Below, in pieces: positions 20,690 to 28,957 of a stretch of 64,000 bases of DNA. The notes beneath the pieces are model-generated. The model ran no database searches. It worked only from the letters and a program-made list of their open reading frames with translations, and had not been told where the DNA came from. Position 1 is the stretch's first letter; every line of letters begins with the position of its first letter. The translations under genes were made by a program, and so were the position numbers. Source of the stretch: an unidentified bacterial endosymbiont (GTDB lineage: Bacteria; Pseudomonadota; Gammaproteobacteria; Enterobacterales; Enterobacteriaceae); NCBI RefSeq assembly GCF_918797525.1, contig NZ_OU963893.1:1054001-1118000 (forward strand), given 5' to 3'.

Positions 20690-22524
20690 ACACCGGGGCT
20701 GCAGCGTCTGTCACGCCCGCGTACAGCACCAGGTCAGCGAAGCTGTTGCGCCGGATGGCGGCGTAACACAGATGGAACAGGATATTCTGGGGCGTCTGCT
20801 GAGTGTCAAAGACCCGCCGGGCTTCACCACACAGTTCCGCCACAGTAAAGCCCATGCCGGGCCGCCGGGCAGCATGGAAGAAATCAGCCGCCCGGACGGC
20901 GTGCGCGAGCTGATGCTCCAGAACAGCGAGAAACTGCCGGAAAGTGTTACCGATGGCGAAAGTAAAACCACCCGCTATGAGTACGGCGCATTTGACCTGC
21001 TGACCGCTGTTGTGCGCCCCGATGGCGAACGGCTGGAGTGTCGTTACGATAAACTCACCCGCCTGACCGACATCATCAACGCTGAAGGCGAAAGTTACCG
21101 GCTGACGTATGACAAAGCCGGGCAGCTTGTCGCCGAAACCAATTTTACCGGGCGCACGCTGACCTACAACTATGATGCTGCCGGGCGCTGCACCCGCACC
21201 ACCTTCCCGGACGGTACACACCTGAACCGCCGCTATAACGTGACCGACCAGGTGACGGATGAAGAGGTCACGCAGGGTAATAGTGACCGCATCCTCAGTG
21301 CCACCACCTTCCGGTACGATACGCTGTGTCGTCTGATAGAGGCGAAAAACGATGACGCCACTGTCACCTATGAATACGATGACGCCAGCCGGATAACAGC
21401 CGAAACCATTAATGGCAGACGGACGGAATACAGTCACGACGCTGAACTGGACACGGTGGCGCAGCGTACCACCGCAGGGATTACCGAACGCTTTACCCGT
21501 GGTCTTATGGGCGAACTCACTTCGTGGCAGATAGCTGACCATGCGCCGCTCATTTTTGAATATGACCTGCGTGGTCAGGAAATAGCGAGAAAAAGCGAAA
21601 CCGGGTTTTACCAGACGCAGGGCTATACGCAGACGGGGATGCTGACCACACAGCGGGCTGGCAGCCAGGCAGAACCGGAGGCGAAACACAAAAACATTCA
21701 ACGCCAGTGGCTGTACGACAAAGCATACAATCTGTCGATGATATCGGACTCGCTGCGGGGGACAATGGTCAACAGCGTGACGGCAAACGACCAGATAAGC
21801 CATGCCACCTGGACGGGCAGCAGTAATATGCCGATGAGTGAGGAACGCTTCCTCTACGACAAAAACCTGAATATCACCCGACGCCAGACCTGGGTGAACG
21901 AGGTGCCGGAGAGCGAGACACATCAGCAGCAACAGCATGGCCGGGTGGTGTCGCGGGAGCATAAAGGCTGGCGGCATCAGACACTCCGAATCAACCCGGA
22001 GACCGGCAAACCGGAGGAAGGGAAGTTTGTGAAGGTGGTGAATGCACACGGCATCACCTGGAAATACGATGTTAACCCGTCTGGTGGAGAAGCTGGTCGA
22101 TAAAGGCGGTTACCGTCCGCTCACGTGGCGCTACCGCTGGGATGCCAGAAGCCAGCTAACCGGACTGGAAACACCGGAAGGCGAACGCCGGGAGTATAAA
22201 TATGACCCGTTCGGCAGGCGAATCAGCAAGCGCTGCACCAGCCGGGATAAGCCTGGAACGGACTTTCACTGGAACGGCGACCAGTTGACAGAAGAAATCC
22301 CGGTTAACACCGATGGCACGCCGGATGAAGAAAATGCCACTCGCTGGATATATGAACCGGGCAGCTTCACGCCGCTGGCGCGCTATAAGAAAGGACAGCT
22401 GCATTATACCATCACGGATATGGTCGGGCGTATTCAGGAGTTGCTGACGGAAGACGGCACGATTGTCTGGCGGGGTAAGCAGCAGCTCTGGGGCCGGGAA
22501 GAAGGCCGGAACAAGGAAGATCTA
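20690..22524 (+). pseudogene. Rhs core fragment, truncated at both ends and frameshifted
   Basis: About 600 residues of YD-repeat sequence (for example YEYDDASRITAE, RLTYDKAGQLVAE, WKYDV, REYKYDPFGRRISK) from the Rhs core, normally a large shell that carries a C-terminal toxin and can be delivered by type VI secretion. The N-terminal part is missing at the join with the intron fragment. The frame shifts near 22077 (DVNPSG where DVNGRLVEKL is expected), most simply a loss of 2 bases. The 3' end is cut by an IS5-family element after WGREEGRNKED, before the core end and before any toxin tip or immunity gene. Confidence 0.88.
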
Positions 22525-22535
22525 GGCTGTGTCCC

Positions 22536-23412
22536 TTAATTATATAGTCGTTGATAAAAGAGCCGGATGCAGCCCAGCTTCACCATCGCCAGATAATTTC
22601 TCGCCGTTTTGTCGTAACGCGTCGCTATGCGACGGTATTCTTTCAGGCGACCAAAACATCGTTCAACAACGTTGCGATTGCGGTACGCATTACGATAGAG
22701 CTGTGAACGCCCATCCAATGCCATTTTCTCATTTGATTTTCGGGGAATGACTGCTTTTATACCTTTGCTTTTCAGTTCGTTGCGTAACGCATGCCCGGAG
22801 TACGCTTTGTCGGCCAGTACCGCATGACCACGGCGTTTCACGCTGCCGTTCTGGCGCTGAACACCAATACCGTCGAGAAGACGTTGCGCGAACTGGCTTT
22901 CGTGAGCCTGTCCGGGACTCAGCACTATGTTTAACGGGAGACCGTTTCCGTCTGTCGCCAGATGGATTTTGGTGCCAAAACCACCGCGAGAGCGACCCAG
23001 CCCATTATCTCCGGCGATATCGGGATGTTTTTTTGAGCCCCGGCAGCACATTTCAACGCCCGGATATTGCTGCCATCCAGCGCCGTAGCAGACCAGTCAA
23101 CAAGATTGCTGGCATCAAGTAGCGAAAGCAACCTGTTGAAAATAATGTTAATAACACCTGATTTTGACCACCGGTTAAAGCGGTTATAAACCGTTTTCCA
23201 TGGTCCATATCGTTCAGGTAAATCACGCCACGGAGCCACGGAGCCACGGACCCACGGAGCCACGGAGCCCCGGAACACAACACCCAGAACATACCGTTGA
23301 TAATTTTTCGATGCTCAGCCCATGGGCGTCCGGCCCGTGGAGATACGGGTTCAGCAGGCAATAAAGGCTGGATGATAATCCATGCTTCATCAGGAAGGTC
23401 GTAGCGAGCCAT
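22536..23412 (-). pseudogene. IS5-family transposase, frameshifted
   Basis: Starts MARYDLPDEAWIIIQPLLPAE at 23412 and ends VKLGCIRLFYQRLYN at 22536. DDE features include NIRALKCAAG near the first Asp segment and AVLADKAYSGHALR with RCFGRLKEYRRIATRYDK for the last. Two frame changes occur. One at an A7 run near 23030 (GAQKKHPDIAG) fits the normal programmed shift of this IS group. The other, after SGAPW, is caused by extra copies of an 8-bp repeat and should abolish full-length product. Confidence 0.85.
23228..23267. repeat. 8-bp tandem repeat, five copies, inside the IS5 transposase
   Basis: CCACGGAG is repeated five times (23228, 23236, 23244, 23252, 23260); the third copy reads CCACGGAC. 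One copy would restore the expected APWRDLPERYGPW; the four extra copies add 32 bases and shift the frame. Confidence 0.95.
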
Positions 23413-23472
23413 AGTTCAATATGTTGTGGAAACAGACAGTTACTATAGCTCAAACGATTAAGGGACACAGCC

Positions 23473-23703
23473 TGGAGCCTTTTTTGGGTGCATTTTTTTC
23501 ATGCCCCAGATGGTCAGTCAGCTCAGCATTGAGCGCTGTTTCGACGGTCAACTTCGTCAGCATACGAGAAAACTGGTTAAGATCAGCTTCGGTTTTAAGA
23601 CCTTTAGCCAGTTCAGCCGCCAGCGCTTTGAGTTTCTTTTCGTCCATAATTTGCCTGTCTCCGTTGTTGGAGTGAACATATCAAAAACAGGCAGATACAC
23701 AAT
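23473..23703 (-). mobile_element. IS256-family element, 5' fragment
   Basis: Minus-strand coding from the ATG at 23647: MDEKKLKALAAELAKGLKTE, then LTVETALNAELTDHLGHEKNAPKKG, the standard N-terminus of an IS256-family (mutator-type) transposase. About 58 residues remain before the IS5 border. The upstream bases to about 23703 carry the likely terminal sequence (AATTGTGTATCTGCCTG on the minus strand). The rest of the element is gone. Confidence 0.85.
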
Positions 23704-23898
23704 TTAAATTACAGTCTTACCCTGCCCGTTGATGATTTTTGCGCCTGTTCCGTCAGGATAAACAACGTAATCCCCAACTCTTGCCCGATTAGCCTCGCTC
23801 CCGTCTTCAAGAGTAAATGAGTCGTTGGCGCTGGCGTTCTCAATCTTTCCACCGTTTTGGGTGAATGCTCCAGTGGTGGCAAAACGCCAAATTGCCAT
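23704..23898 (-). pseudogene. PAAR-like protein, N-terminal fragment
   Basis: 64 residues: MAIWRFATTGAFTQNGGKIE, then GSEANRARVGDYVVYPDGTGAKIINGQG. The spacing of TQNGGKI, ARVGDYVVYP and AKIINGQG resembles a PAAR domain, the sharpened tip of the type VI spike that is often fused or linked to Rhs proteins. The frame ends just where the IS256-family end begins, so the gene was probably longer and cut by that element. The assignment is tentative; similarity is by pattern only. Confidence 0.5.
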
Positions 23899-23985
23899 TA
23901 TGAGCAGATGAATAGTGCTCTCTTTTACCTGCGCTTTGATGCTACTACTGGTGAAGCAGAACTCACTAAGGAACTGAATAACTGA
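23898..23985 (+). pseudogene. 3' fragment of an unrecognised gene
   Basis: An open stretch YEQMNSALFYLRFDATTGEA, then ELTKELNN and a stop, runs up to 23985 with no start or ribosome site. It looks like the tail of a lost protein gene. I do not recognise the family. Confidence 0.3.
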
Positions 23986-24038
23986 AGGCGACCTGTGCTA
24001 TAACCGTTTAGCAACATAATAACAACAGAGGCAAGGTC

Positions 24039-24269
24039 GTGGATAAAGAGCTACTGGACGCGGGTTACCGGGCCTACACCGGGGAAAAAATAGACGTCTA
24101 CTTCAACACGGGGATCTGCAAGCATTCAGGAAACTGTGTACGCGGCAGCGCAAAGCTGTTCAACCTGAAACGCAAACCCTGGATAGTTGCGGATGAAGTG
24201 GATGTTGAAACGGTTGTACGTGTGATTGATACCTGCCCAAGCGGTGCGCTGAAGTATCGCCAAAAATAA
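24039..24269 (+). CDS. yjdI: YjdI-type (4Fe-4S) mono-cluster binding protein
   Basis: 76 residues from a GTG start after AGAGGCAAGGTC. The cysteine pattern [10 protein letters not shown] and [11 protein letters not shown] is that of the YjdI family, predicted to bind an Fe-S cluster. It matches remembered E. coli YjdI closely. It precedes yjdJ by 10 bases; in E. coli the pair lies elsewhere on the chromosome (near lysU). Confidence 0.9.
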   Translation: MDKELLDAGYRAYTGEKIDVYFNTGICKHSGNCVRGSAKLFNLKRKPWIVADEVDVETVVRVIDTCPSGALKYRQK

Positions 24270-24279
24270 GCGAGGAACC

Positions 24280-24552
24280 ATGGATATTCTTGAAGGCCAT
24301 AACGCGTTTTATGTCAACGATGCAGACGGAAAGCAGGTCGCGGAGATTGTCTTCGTGCCGACCGGCGAACATCTGAGCATTATTGAACACACCGATGTCG
24401 ACGAGAGCCTGAAAGGGCAGGGTGTCGGCAAGCAGCTGGTGGCGAAAGTAGTAGAAAAAATGCGTGCTGAAAAGCGTAAAATTATCCCGCTGTGCCCGTT
24501 TGCGAAGCACGAGTTTGATAATACGCGGGAATATGACGATATTCGTGCGTAA
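24280..24552 (+). CDS. yjdJ: YjdJ-type small GNAT-like N-acetyltransferase
   Basis: 90 residues. Short GNAT fold with the acetyl-CoA loop [20 protein letters not shown] and the C-terminal [14 protein letters not shown] typical of YjdJ. The ATG follows GCGAGGAACC. Co-transcribed with yjdI. Substrate unknown. Confidence 0.9.
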   Translation: MDILEGHNAFYVNDADGKQVAEIVFVPTGEHLSIIEHTDVDESLKGQGVGKQLVAKVVEKMRAEKRKIIPLCPFAKHEFDNTREYDDIRA

Positions 24553-24587
24553 CGGTGGTGCCCGGCATTACACCGGGCACACAACAC

Positions 24588-25817
24588 TTATCCTACAAAC
24601 ATTACCGACACGCACAGCACCCCGACGATTAACGTCAAAAGATTGCCGATAGAACGGTACGGTTTTAGGGATGGGATCAGGTACGTTGACAGCGTCGGCA
24701 TGATGAACAGAATCATAGCGATAAGTGGCCCGCTGATGGCGTAAATCATCGAAATCGCATTCGGATTAATGCAGCAGACGATAAAGGTGATCAGCGACAC
24801 GCCCAGAATCGAAATTGCGCGGTTAAATGCGCGGCTCTTCTTCACGCCTGCCTGGTTAAGCAACGTCTTTACAATCTCCGTTGCCCCCTCTATTACGCCA
24901 AAGTAGGTGCCGAGAAACGATTTCGACATCGCAATAATCGCCACGATAATCCCTGAAATGCCCAGCCATGCCGGGGACGAGGGCATCATCGACAGCGCTG
25001 ACAGGATAGTTACCCCTTCCTCTTTCGCGGCCACAATGTACGACGGCGGAATAGAGAGCAGACAACTGAACACAAAGAACAGAACGCTCAGGCAGATGAT
25101 CAGGTACGCCACCTTCATGATTTTTTTGCATTTACCCATGGCAGCGTCACCGTATTTCTCGCGACGATCGACGGCAAACGTCGAGATAATTGGGGTATGG
25201 CTAAAAGCAAAAACCATCACCGGAATCGAAATCCACACCTGGTGTAACGTATGCTGGTCGAAGGCCATCTGGCTGGTGAGCAGCGACGGCTGCCAGCTTC
25301 CGGTCAGATACAGCGAGACAAACAGGAAATAGGCGATCAGCGGAAATACCAAAAATCCCATCACCTTAATGGTGATATGACGTCCCGTCAGGAAGATCAG
25401 ATTCAGCACCAGCACCACGGCGAAACTGACCAGCATGCGTACGCTGGTATCCACCGTCATGCGCTTCGCCAGCTGTTCGGTAAATGAGTTGGTGATCGCC
25501 ACCGCGTAGATCAACACCACCACAAAAAAGGCGACGAAATAGAGCGTGGTGATCAGATTACCGATCTTCTTACCGTAGTAGTGAGTGACCGCGCCAGTGA
25601 TCCCATCGTTACCTTTGGTTTTCGACGACAGAATAAAGTGCGCCAGGGCCCTGTGCGGCCAATAGGTTAAAGGGTAGGCCACAAGGGCGGTAATTAGCAG
25701 GACAATCGCGCCTGCAGAGCCAAGTTGTATGGGCAAGAACAGCGTTCCTGCGCCCACGGCGGTGCCATAGAGGGCGAAACTCCAGAGAGTCTCTTCTTTA
25801 GTCCAAATTTTCGACAT
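24588..25817 (-). CDS. yqeG: YqeG, amino acid transporter of the SdaC/TdcC (STP) family
   Basis: 409 residues with about eleven hydrophobic segments. It belongs to the HAAAP/STP family of proton- or sodium-coupled serine/threonine permeases (motifs GTAVGAGTLFLPIQLG near the N-terminus and SIPVMVFAFSHTPIIS in the middle). Sequence and length match remembered E. coli YqeG, whose substrate is not firmly known. In E. coli yqeG adjoins yqeF; here a PACE gene and a LysR gene lie between them. Confidence 0.92.
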   Translation of the reverse strand: MSKIWTKEETLWSFALYGTAVGAGTLFLPIQLGSAGAIVLLITALVAYPLTYWPHRALAHFILSSKTKGNDGITGAVTHYYGKKIGNLITTLYFVAFFVVVLIYAVAITNSFTEQLAKRMTVDTSVRMLVSFAVVLVLNLIFLTGRHITIKVMGFLVFPLIAYFLFVSLYLTGSWQPSLLTSQMAFDQHTLHQVWISIPVMVFAFSHTPIISTFAVDRREKYGDAAMGKCKKIMKVAYLIICLSVLFFVFSCLLSIPPSYIVAAKEEGVTILSALSMMPSSPAWLGISGIIVAIIAMSKSFLGTYFGVIEGATEIVKTLLNQAGVKKSRAFNRAISILGVSLITFIVCCINPNAISMIYAISGPLIAMILFIMPTLSTYLIPSLKPYRSIGNLLTLIVGVLCVSVMFVG

Positions 25818-25936
25818 TAGAGCAACGTATCAACTATAAAACCAACAAAAAGGAGTGCAATTTACCATAATTATCAGATGAAGACGCGGGTGCTTCGCAG
25901 GAAAATGGCCGGAACGGGCGTCCGGCCAGGGGGGGA

Positions 25937-26398
25937 TTACCTTGCCAGGGCGCGTCGTTGCTGGCGGCGCTTAATAATTTTTTCGCGCAGGGTGTCGTAT
26001 GCCCAGTTGTAGAACATGGTGTACGGCAGAAAGAAGAGGAAAAACCCAATTTCCAGCGTAAATGCCTGAAGCAGGGTGACGCCCAGTATGGCGGCGACAA
26101 TCGTCACGCCGATCGCAATAAACCCGCATTCGAACCCCAGCGCGTGCAGGGCGCGTACTTTGGCGGTGCGTTTTACTCGCTGGACGGGCCAGAAACGGTC
26201 AAAGCCGAAGTTATAGATGATGTTCCACAGCATGGCCGTGGTGGCCAGAATTATCGTTAATCCGCCCATCTCAACCACCGAGCGCTGCATTAATACCGCC
26301 GCCGTTGGGGCGAGGATCGCCGTGGCTATCCCTTCAAAGCAGACAGCATGGAAGATCCGCTCCGGCAGTTTACGTTGGAGTGCATCCTGATGTTGCAT
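25937..26398 (-). CDS. PACE-family (AceI-like) multidrug efflux transporter
   Basis: 153 residues with four membrane segments arranged as two bacterial transmembrane pair domains: RIFHAVCFEGIATAI begins the first, KVRALHALGFECGFIAI the second. The repeated R-x-x-H-x-x-x-F-E pattern and the WNIIYNFGFDRFWP and YNWAYDTLREK loops are family hallmarks. PACE proteins export biocides such as chlorhexidine and probably polyamines. It is divergent from a LysR-type gene 101 bases away, the usual arrangement of PACE genes with their regulator. Confidence 0.92.
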   Translation of the reverse strand: MQHQDALQRKLPERIFHAVCFEGIATAILAPTAAVLMQRSVVEMGGLTIILATTAMLWNIIYNFGFDRFWPVQRVKRTAKVRALHALGFECGFIAIGVTIVAAILGVTLLQAFTLEIGFFLFFLPYTMFYNWAYDTLREKIIKRRQQRRALAR

Positions 26399-26499
26399 AG
26401 TGACCTCGTTAATTCGCCGATATGGGCGTTGATGCGGCCTGATTTTATCGCTAAAGCTGATATATTAAAGATGGTATCCATCGATAAAGTAGATAGTTC

Positions 26500-27366
26500 A
26501 TGCGCTATTCACCCGAAGCCCTCACCGCGTTTGTCGAGACCGTTGCGGCCGGTTCCTTTTCCGCTGCCGCACGCCGCCTGCGTAAAAGCCAGTCGACCAT
26601 CAGTACCGCGATTGCAAATCTCGAAGCCGATCTGGGGTTTGAGCTTTTTGATCGTTCTGCGCGCCAGCCGGTACTTACCGTGCAGGGGGAGCAGGTGCTG
26701 GGATACGTGCAGTCGATCCTCGCCGCCAGCGCCCGGCTCGATGAACTTGCCGTGTCATTAACGGCGCAAACCGAAGCGCGTCTGACGTTTGTACTTTCTG
26801 ATACGCTTAACCCGGACGTGCTGGAAGAGTTGTTAAAGCAGTTCGACCAGCGTTTCCCTCATACCGAATTTGAATGTTTGATAGGCGAAGAGGAGGACGT
26901 TATCGATCTGCTGCAGAAGGAGCGGGCGCAGATTGGGCTGACGGAGGCTCGCGGCGGTTATCCGACCGATATTGGCGCCACCCGGCTGCCAGTACAAACC
27001 CGTATGGCAATTTATGTCAGTGCGGATCACCCTCTGACCGGGCAACACGAAACCCAGGCGGATGAGCTGCACGGCTGGCGTGAGCTGAGGCTGAGCACGT
27101 ATCTTGAACGTGAGGCCACGCTTGCGCGGGGGCCGGTCTGGTCAGCGCCTAATTACCTGTTACTCCTGAGTATGGCCGTGCAGGGATTTGGCTGGTGCGT
27201 ATTACCCTGCGCGCTGGTGGACGAATTCGCCGCGGCGAAATCGCTGGTGCAACTGAAAGTTCCAGGCTGGCCGCGCGCGATCGGCATCGATCTGCTGTGG
27301 AATAAACGATCGCCCCCCGGCGTCGCCGGAAGCTGGCTGCGGCAGTATCTTCAGGATGCGCGCTAA
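26500..27366 (+). CDS. LysR-family transcriptional regulator next to the PACE gene
   Basis: 288 residues. An N-terminal winged helix (ALTAFVETVAAGSFSAAARR, then LRKSQSTISTAI) is followed by a substrate-binding domain. Divergent orientation to the PACE efflux gene suggests it activates that gene. It could also act on yqeF downstream, whose promoter holds a symmetric AACAATT/AATTGTT site. Effector unknown. Confidence 0.88.
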   Translation: MRYSPEALTAFVETVAAGSFSAAARRLRKSQSTISTAIANLEADLGFELFDRSARQPVLTVQGEQVLGYVQSILAASARLDELAVSLTAQTEARLTFVLSDTLNPDVLEELLKQFDQRFPHTEFECLIGEEEDVIDLLQKERAQIGLTEARGGYPTDIGATRLPVQTRMAIYVSADHPLTGQHETQADELHGWRELRLSTYLEREATLARGPVWSAPNYLLLLSMAVQGFGWCVLPCALVDEFAAAKSLVQLKVPGWPRAIGIDLLWNKRSPPGVAGSWLRQYLQDAR

Positions 27367-27392
27367 TCCTGTGACTAAACTCACTTTTTGTA

Positions 27393-27411
27393 AACAATTA
27401 CATTAATTGTT
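27393..27411. promoter_or_regulatory. Symmetric operator-like site upstream of yqeF
   Basis: AACAATTACATTAATTGTT is a perfect 7-5-7 inverted repeat, 48 bases before the yqeF ATG, followed by GTTGATAACAATCCTCTACTAT, which holds a plausible -10. A LysR-type protein, possibly the one encoded just upstream, could bind it. Confidence 0.45.
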
Positions 27412-27458
27412 GATAACAATCCTCTACTATCGACATGTCATTTAACGAAGAGGTCGTG

Positions 27459-28637
27459 ATGAAAGATGTCGTTATAGTGGGTGCGTTGCGTACAGCTATC
27501 GGCTGTTTTCAGGGCGCGCTGGCGCGCCACTCGGCTGTTGATCTGGGTAGCGTGGTGGTTAAAGCGCTGGTGGAACGTAGCGGGATCGCAGCACATGAAA
27601 TCGACGAGGTGATCCTGGGCCAGGTGCTGACGGCAGGCGCCGGACAAAACCCTGCCCGCCAGGCGGCGTTAAAAGGCGGTCTGCCTAACACTGTATCGGC
27701 TATTACCATCAACGACGTCTGTGGATCGGGTTTAAAGGCGCTGCATCTTGCTACTCAGGCCATTCAGTGTGGCGAGGCAGATGTCGTGATTGCTGGCGGG
27801 CAAGAGAACATGAGCCGTGCGCCGCATGTGCTGACCGACAGCCGTACCGGCGCGCAGCTGGGAAATAGCCAACTGCTCGACAGCCTGGTTCACGATGGCC
27901 TGTGGGATGCCTTCAATGACTACCATATGGGCGTAACGGCGGAAAACCTGGCGCGTGAGTACGGCATCAGCCGTGAATTGCAGGACGCCTGGGCGCTCAG
28001 CTCACAGCAAAAAGCGCGCGCCGCGATTGACTCCGGGCGTTTTCGCGACGAAATTGTGCCGGTCTGCGCTTTGCGTCAGAACGGTGAGGCTGTCACTGTA
28101 GACACCGATGAACAGCCGCGCACCGATGCCAGCGCAGAAGGTCTGGCTAAACTCGACCCGGCGTTTGAAGCGCTGGGGTCGGTCACGGCGGGGAATGCCT
28201 CTTCGATTAATGACGGCGCAGCCGCCGTGATGATGATGAGTGAAAGTAAAGCCCTTGAGCTGGGCCTTCCCGTGCTGGCACGTATTAAGGCCTTTGCCAG
28301 CGTGGGGGTTGATCCCGCGCTGATGGGAATTGCTCCGGTCTATGCGACCCGCCGCTGTCTGGAGCGGGCGGGCTGGCAACTGTCTGATGTCGATCTGATT
28401 GAAGTCAACGAAGCCTTTGCCGCGCAGGCGATCTCGGTCGGCAAAATGCTGGAGTGGGATCCGCAGCGGGTCAATGTGAACGGCGGTGCGATTGCGCTCG
28501 GCCATCCTATCGGCGCTTCCGGCTGCCGAATTCTGGTGTCGCTGGTCCACGAAATGAAAAAACGTAACGTTCGAAAGGGGATTGCCACACTCTGTATCGG
28601 CGGCGGTCAAGGCGTGGCGCTGGCGATTGAACGCTAA
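27459..28637 (+). CDS. yqeF: Acetyl-CoA C-acetyltransferase (thiolase) YqeF
   Basis: 392 residues from the ATG at 27459 after GAAGAGGTCGTG; an upstream ATG in the same frame is less likely. Thiolase II family, condensing or cleaving acetyl-CoA/acetoacetyl-CoA units. Catalytic residues are visible: the acyl cysteine in [11 protein letters not shown] (about 88), histidine in [14 protein letters not shown], and cysteine in [13 protein letters not shown]. Very close to remembered E. coli YqeF. Confidence 0.94.
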   Translation: MKDVVIVGALRTAIGCFQGALARHSAVDLGSVVVKALVERSGIAAHEIDEVILGQVLTAGAGQNPARQAALKGGLPNTVSAITINDVCGSGLKALHLATQAIQCGEADVVIAGGQENMSRAPHVLTDSRTGAQLGNSQLLDSLVHDGLWDAFNDYHMGVTAENLAREYGISRELQDAWALSSQQKARAAIDSGRFRDEIVPVCALRQNGEAVTVDTDEQPRTDASAEGLAKLDPAFEALGSVTAGNASSINDGAAAVMMMSESKALELGLPVLARIKAFASVGVDPALMGIAPVYATRRCLERAGWQLSDVDLIEVNEAFAAQAISVGKMLEWDPQRVNVNGGAIALGHPIGASGCRILVSLVHEMKKRNVRKGIATLCIGGGQGVALAIER

Positions 28638-28660
28638 GTAGGGTCTCCTGAGCAATGAAC

Positions 28661-28688
28661 AAACCTTCCACACGGGAGGTTTTTTTTG
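28661..28688 (+). terminator. Terminator of yqeF
   Basis: AAACCTTCC pairs with GGGAGGTTT (one G-T pair) around a 4-base loop and runs into eight or more T residues. Confidence 0.85.
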
Positions 28689-28854
28689 ACAGCTTGAATT
28701 ATATTCTTACGATTATCAGTTCAACCTCAAGTCTTCAATAATTATTACGCTTCAAATAATACTATTGCTAACCTTCTTAATGTGATCCACTCCCTGTAAA
28801 TTCACCTTAAAAGCCCTTTTTTGTTGATGGGCTTCACGTCGATCTTTGCCAAAA

Positions 28855-28946
28855 AAAATGAAACAAATAATTACGATCTTTGTCACTAAAATAATGTTAC
28901 ATAAAAAATAAACTACAGTTCCATAAAAAAGAAACGTTATTTTAAT
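28855..28946 (+). promoter_or_regulatory. kdgM control region with KdgR-like boxes
   Basis: The 320 bases before kdgM are AT-rich and gene-free. AAATGAAACAAATAATTACG at 28857-28876 and AAAAGAAACGTTATTTTAAT at 28926-28945 each keep one good half (GAAAC) of the KdgR palindrome. A TGTGATCC half-site for CRP lies near 28782. Confidence 0.5.
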
Positions 28947-28957
28947 TGAGGTTTTTT

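Larger units (their letters stand above)
22525..23472. mobile_element. IS5-family element (IS427/IS1031-like), 948 bp
   Basis: Terminal inverted repeats share GGCTGTGTCCCTTAAT: left end at 22525 and, inverted, right end at 23472. The minus-strand transposase reading frames fill it. The flanks do not show a matching target duplication (ATCTA on the left, TGGAG on the right) and come from different parents (Rhs left, IS256-family right), so the element probably took part in a deletion or recombination. Confidence 0.85.

Noticed and set aside
20595..22049. 484-codon open frame antisense to the Rhs core
   Set aside because: Mirrors the YD-repeat coding frame and has no signal of its own.
23228..23267. 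Possible CRISPR array
   Set aside because: The units are 8 bp with no spacers; it is a simple tandem repeat inside a transposase gene.
24000..24040. Right-hand copy of the tRNA-Gly 3' end as an island attachment site
   Set aside because: No match to GGGTTCGATTCCC or the acceptor arm was found near yjdI.
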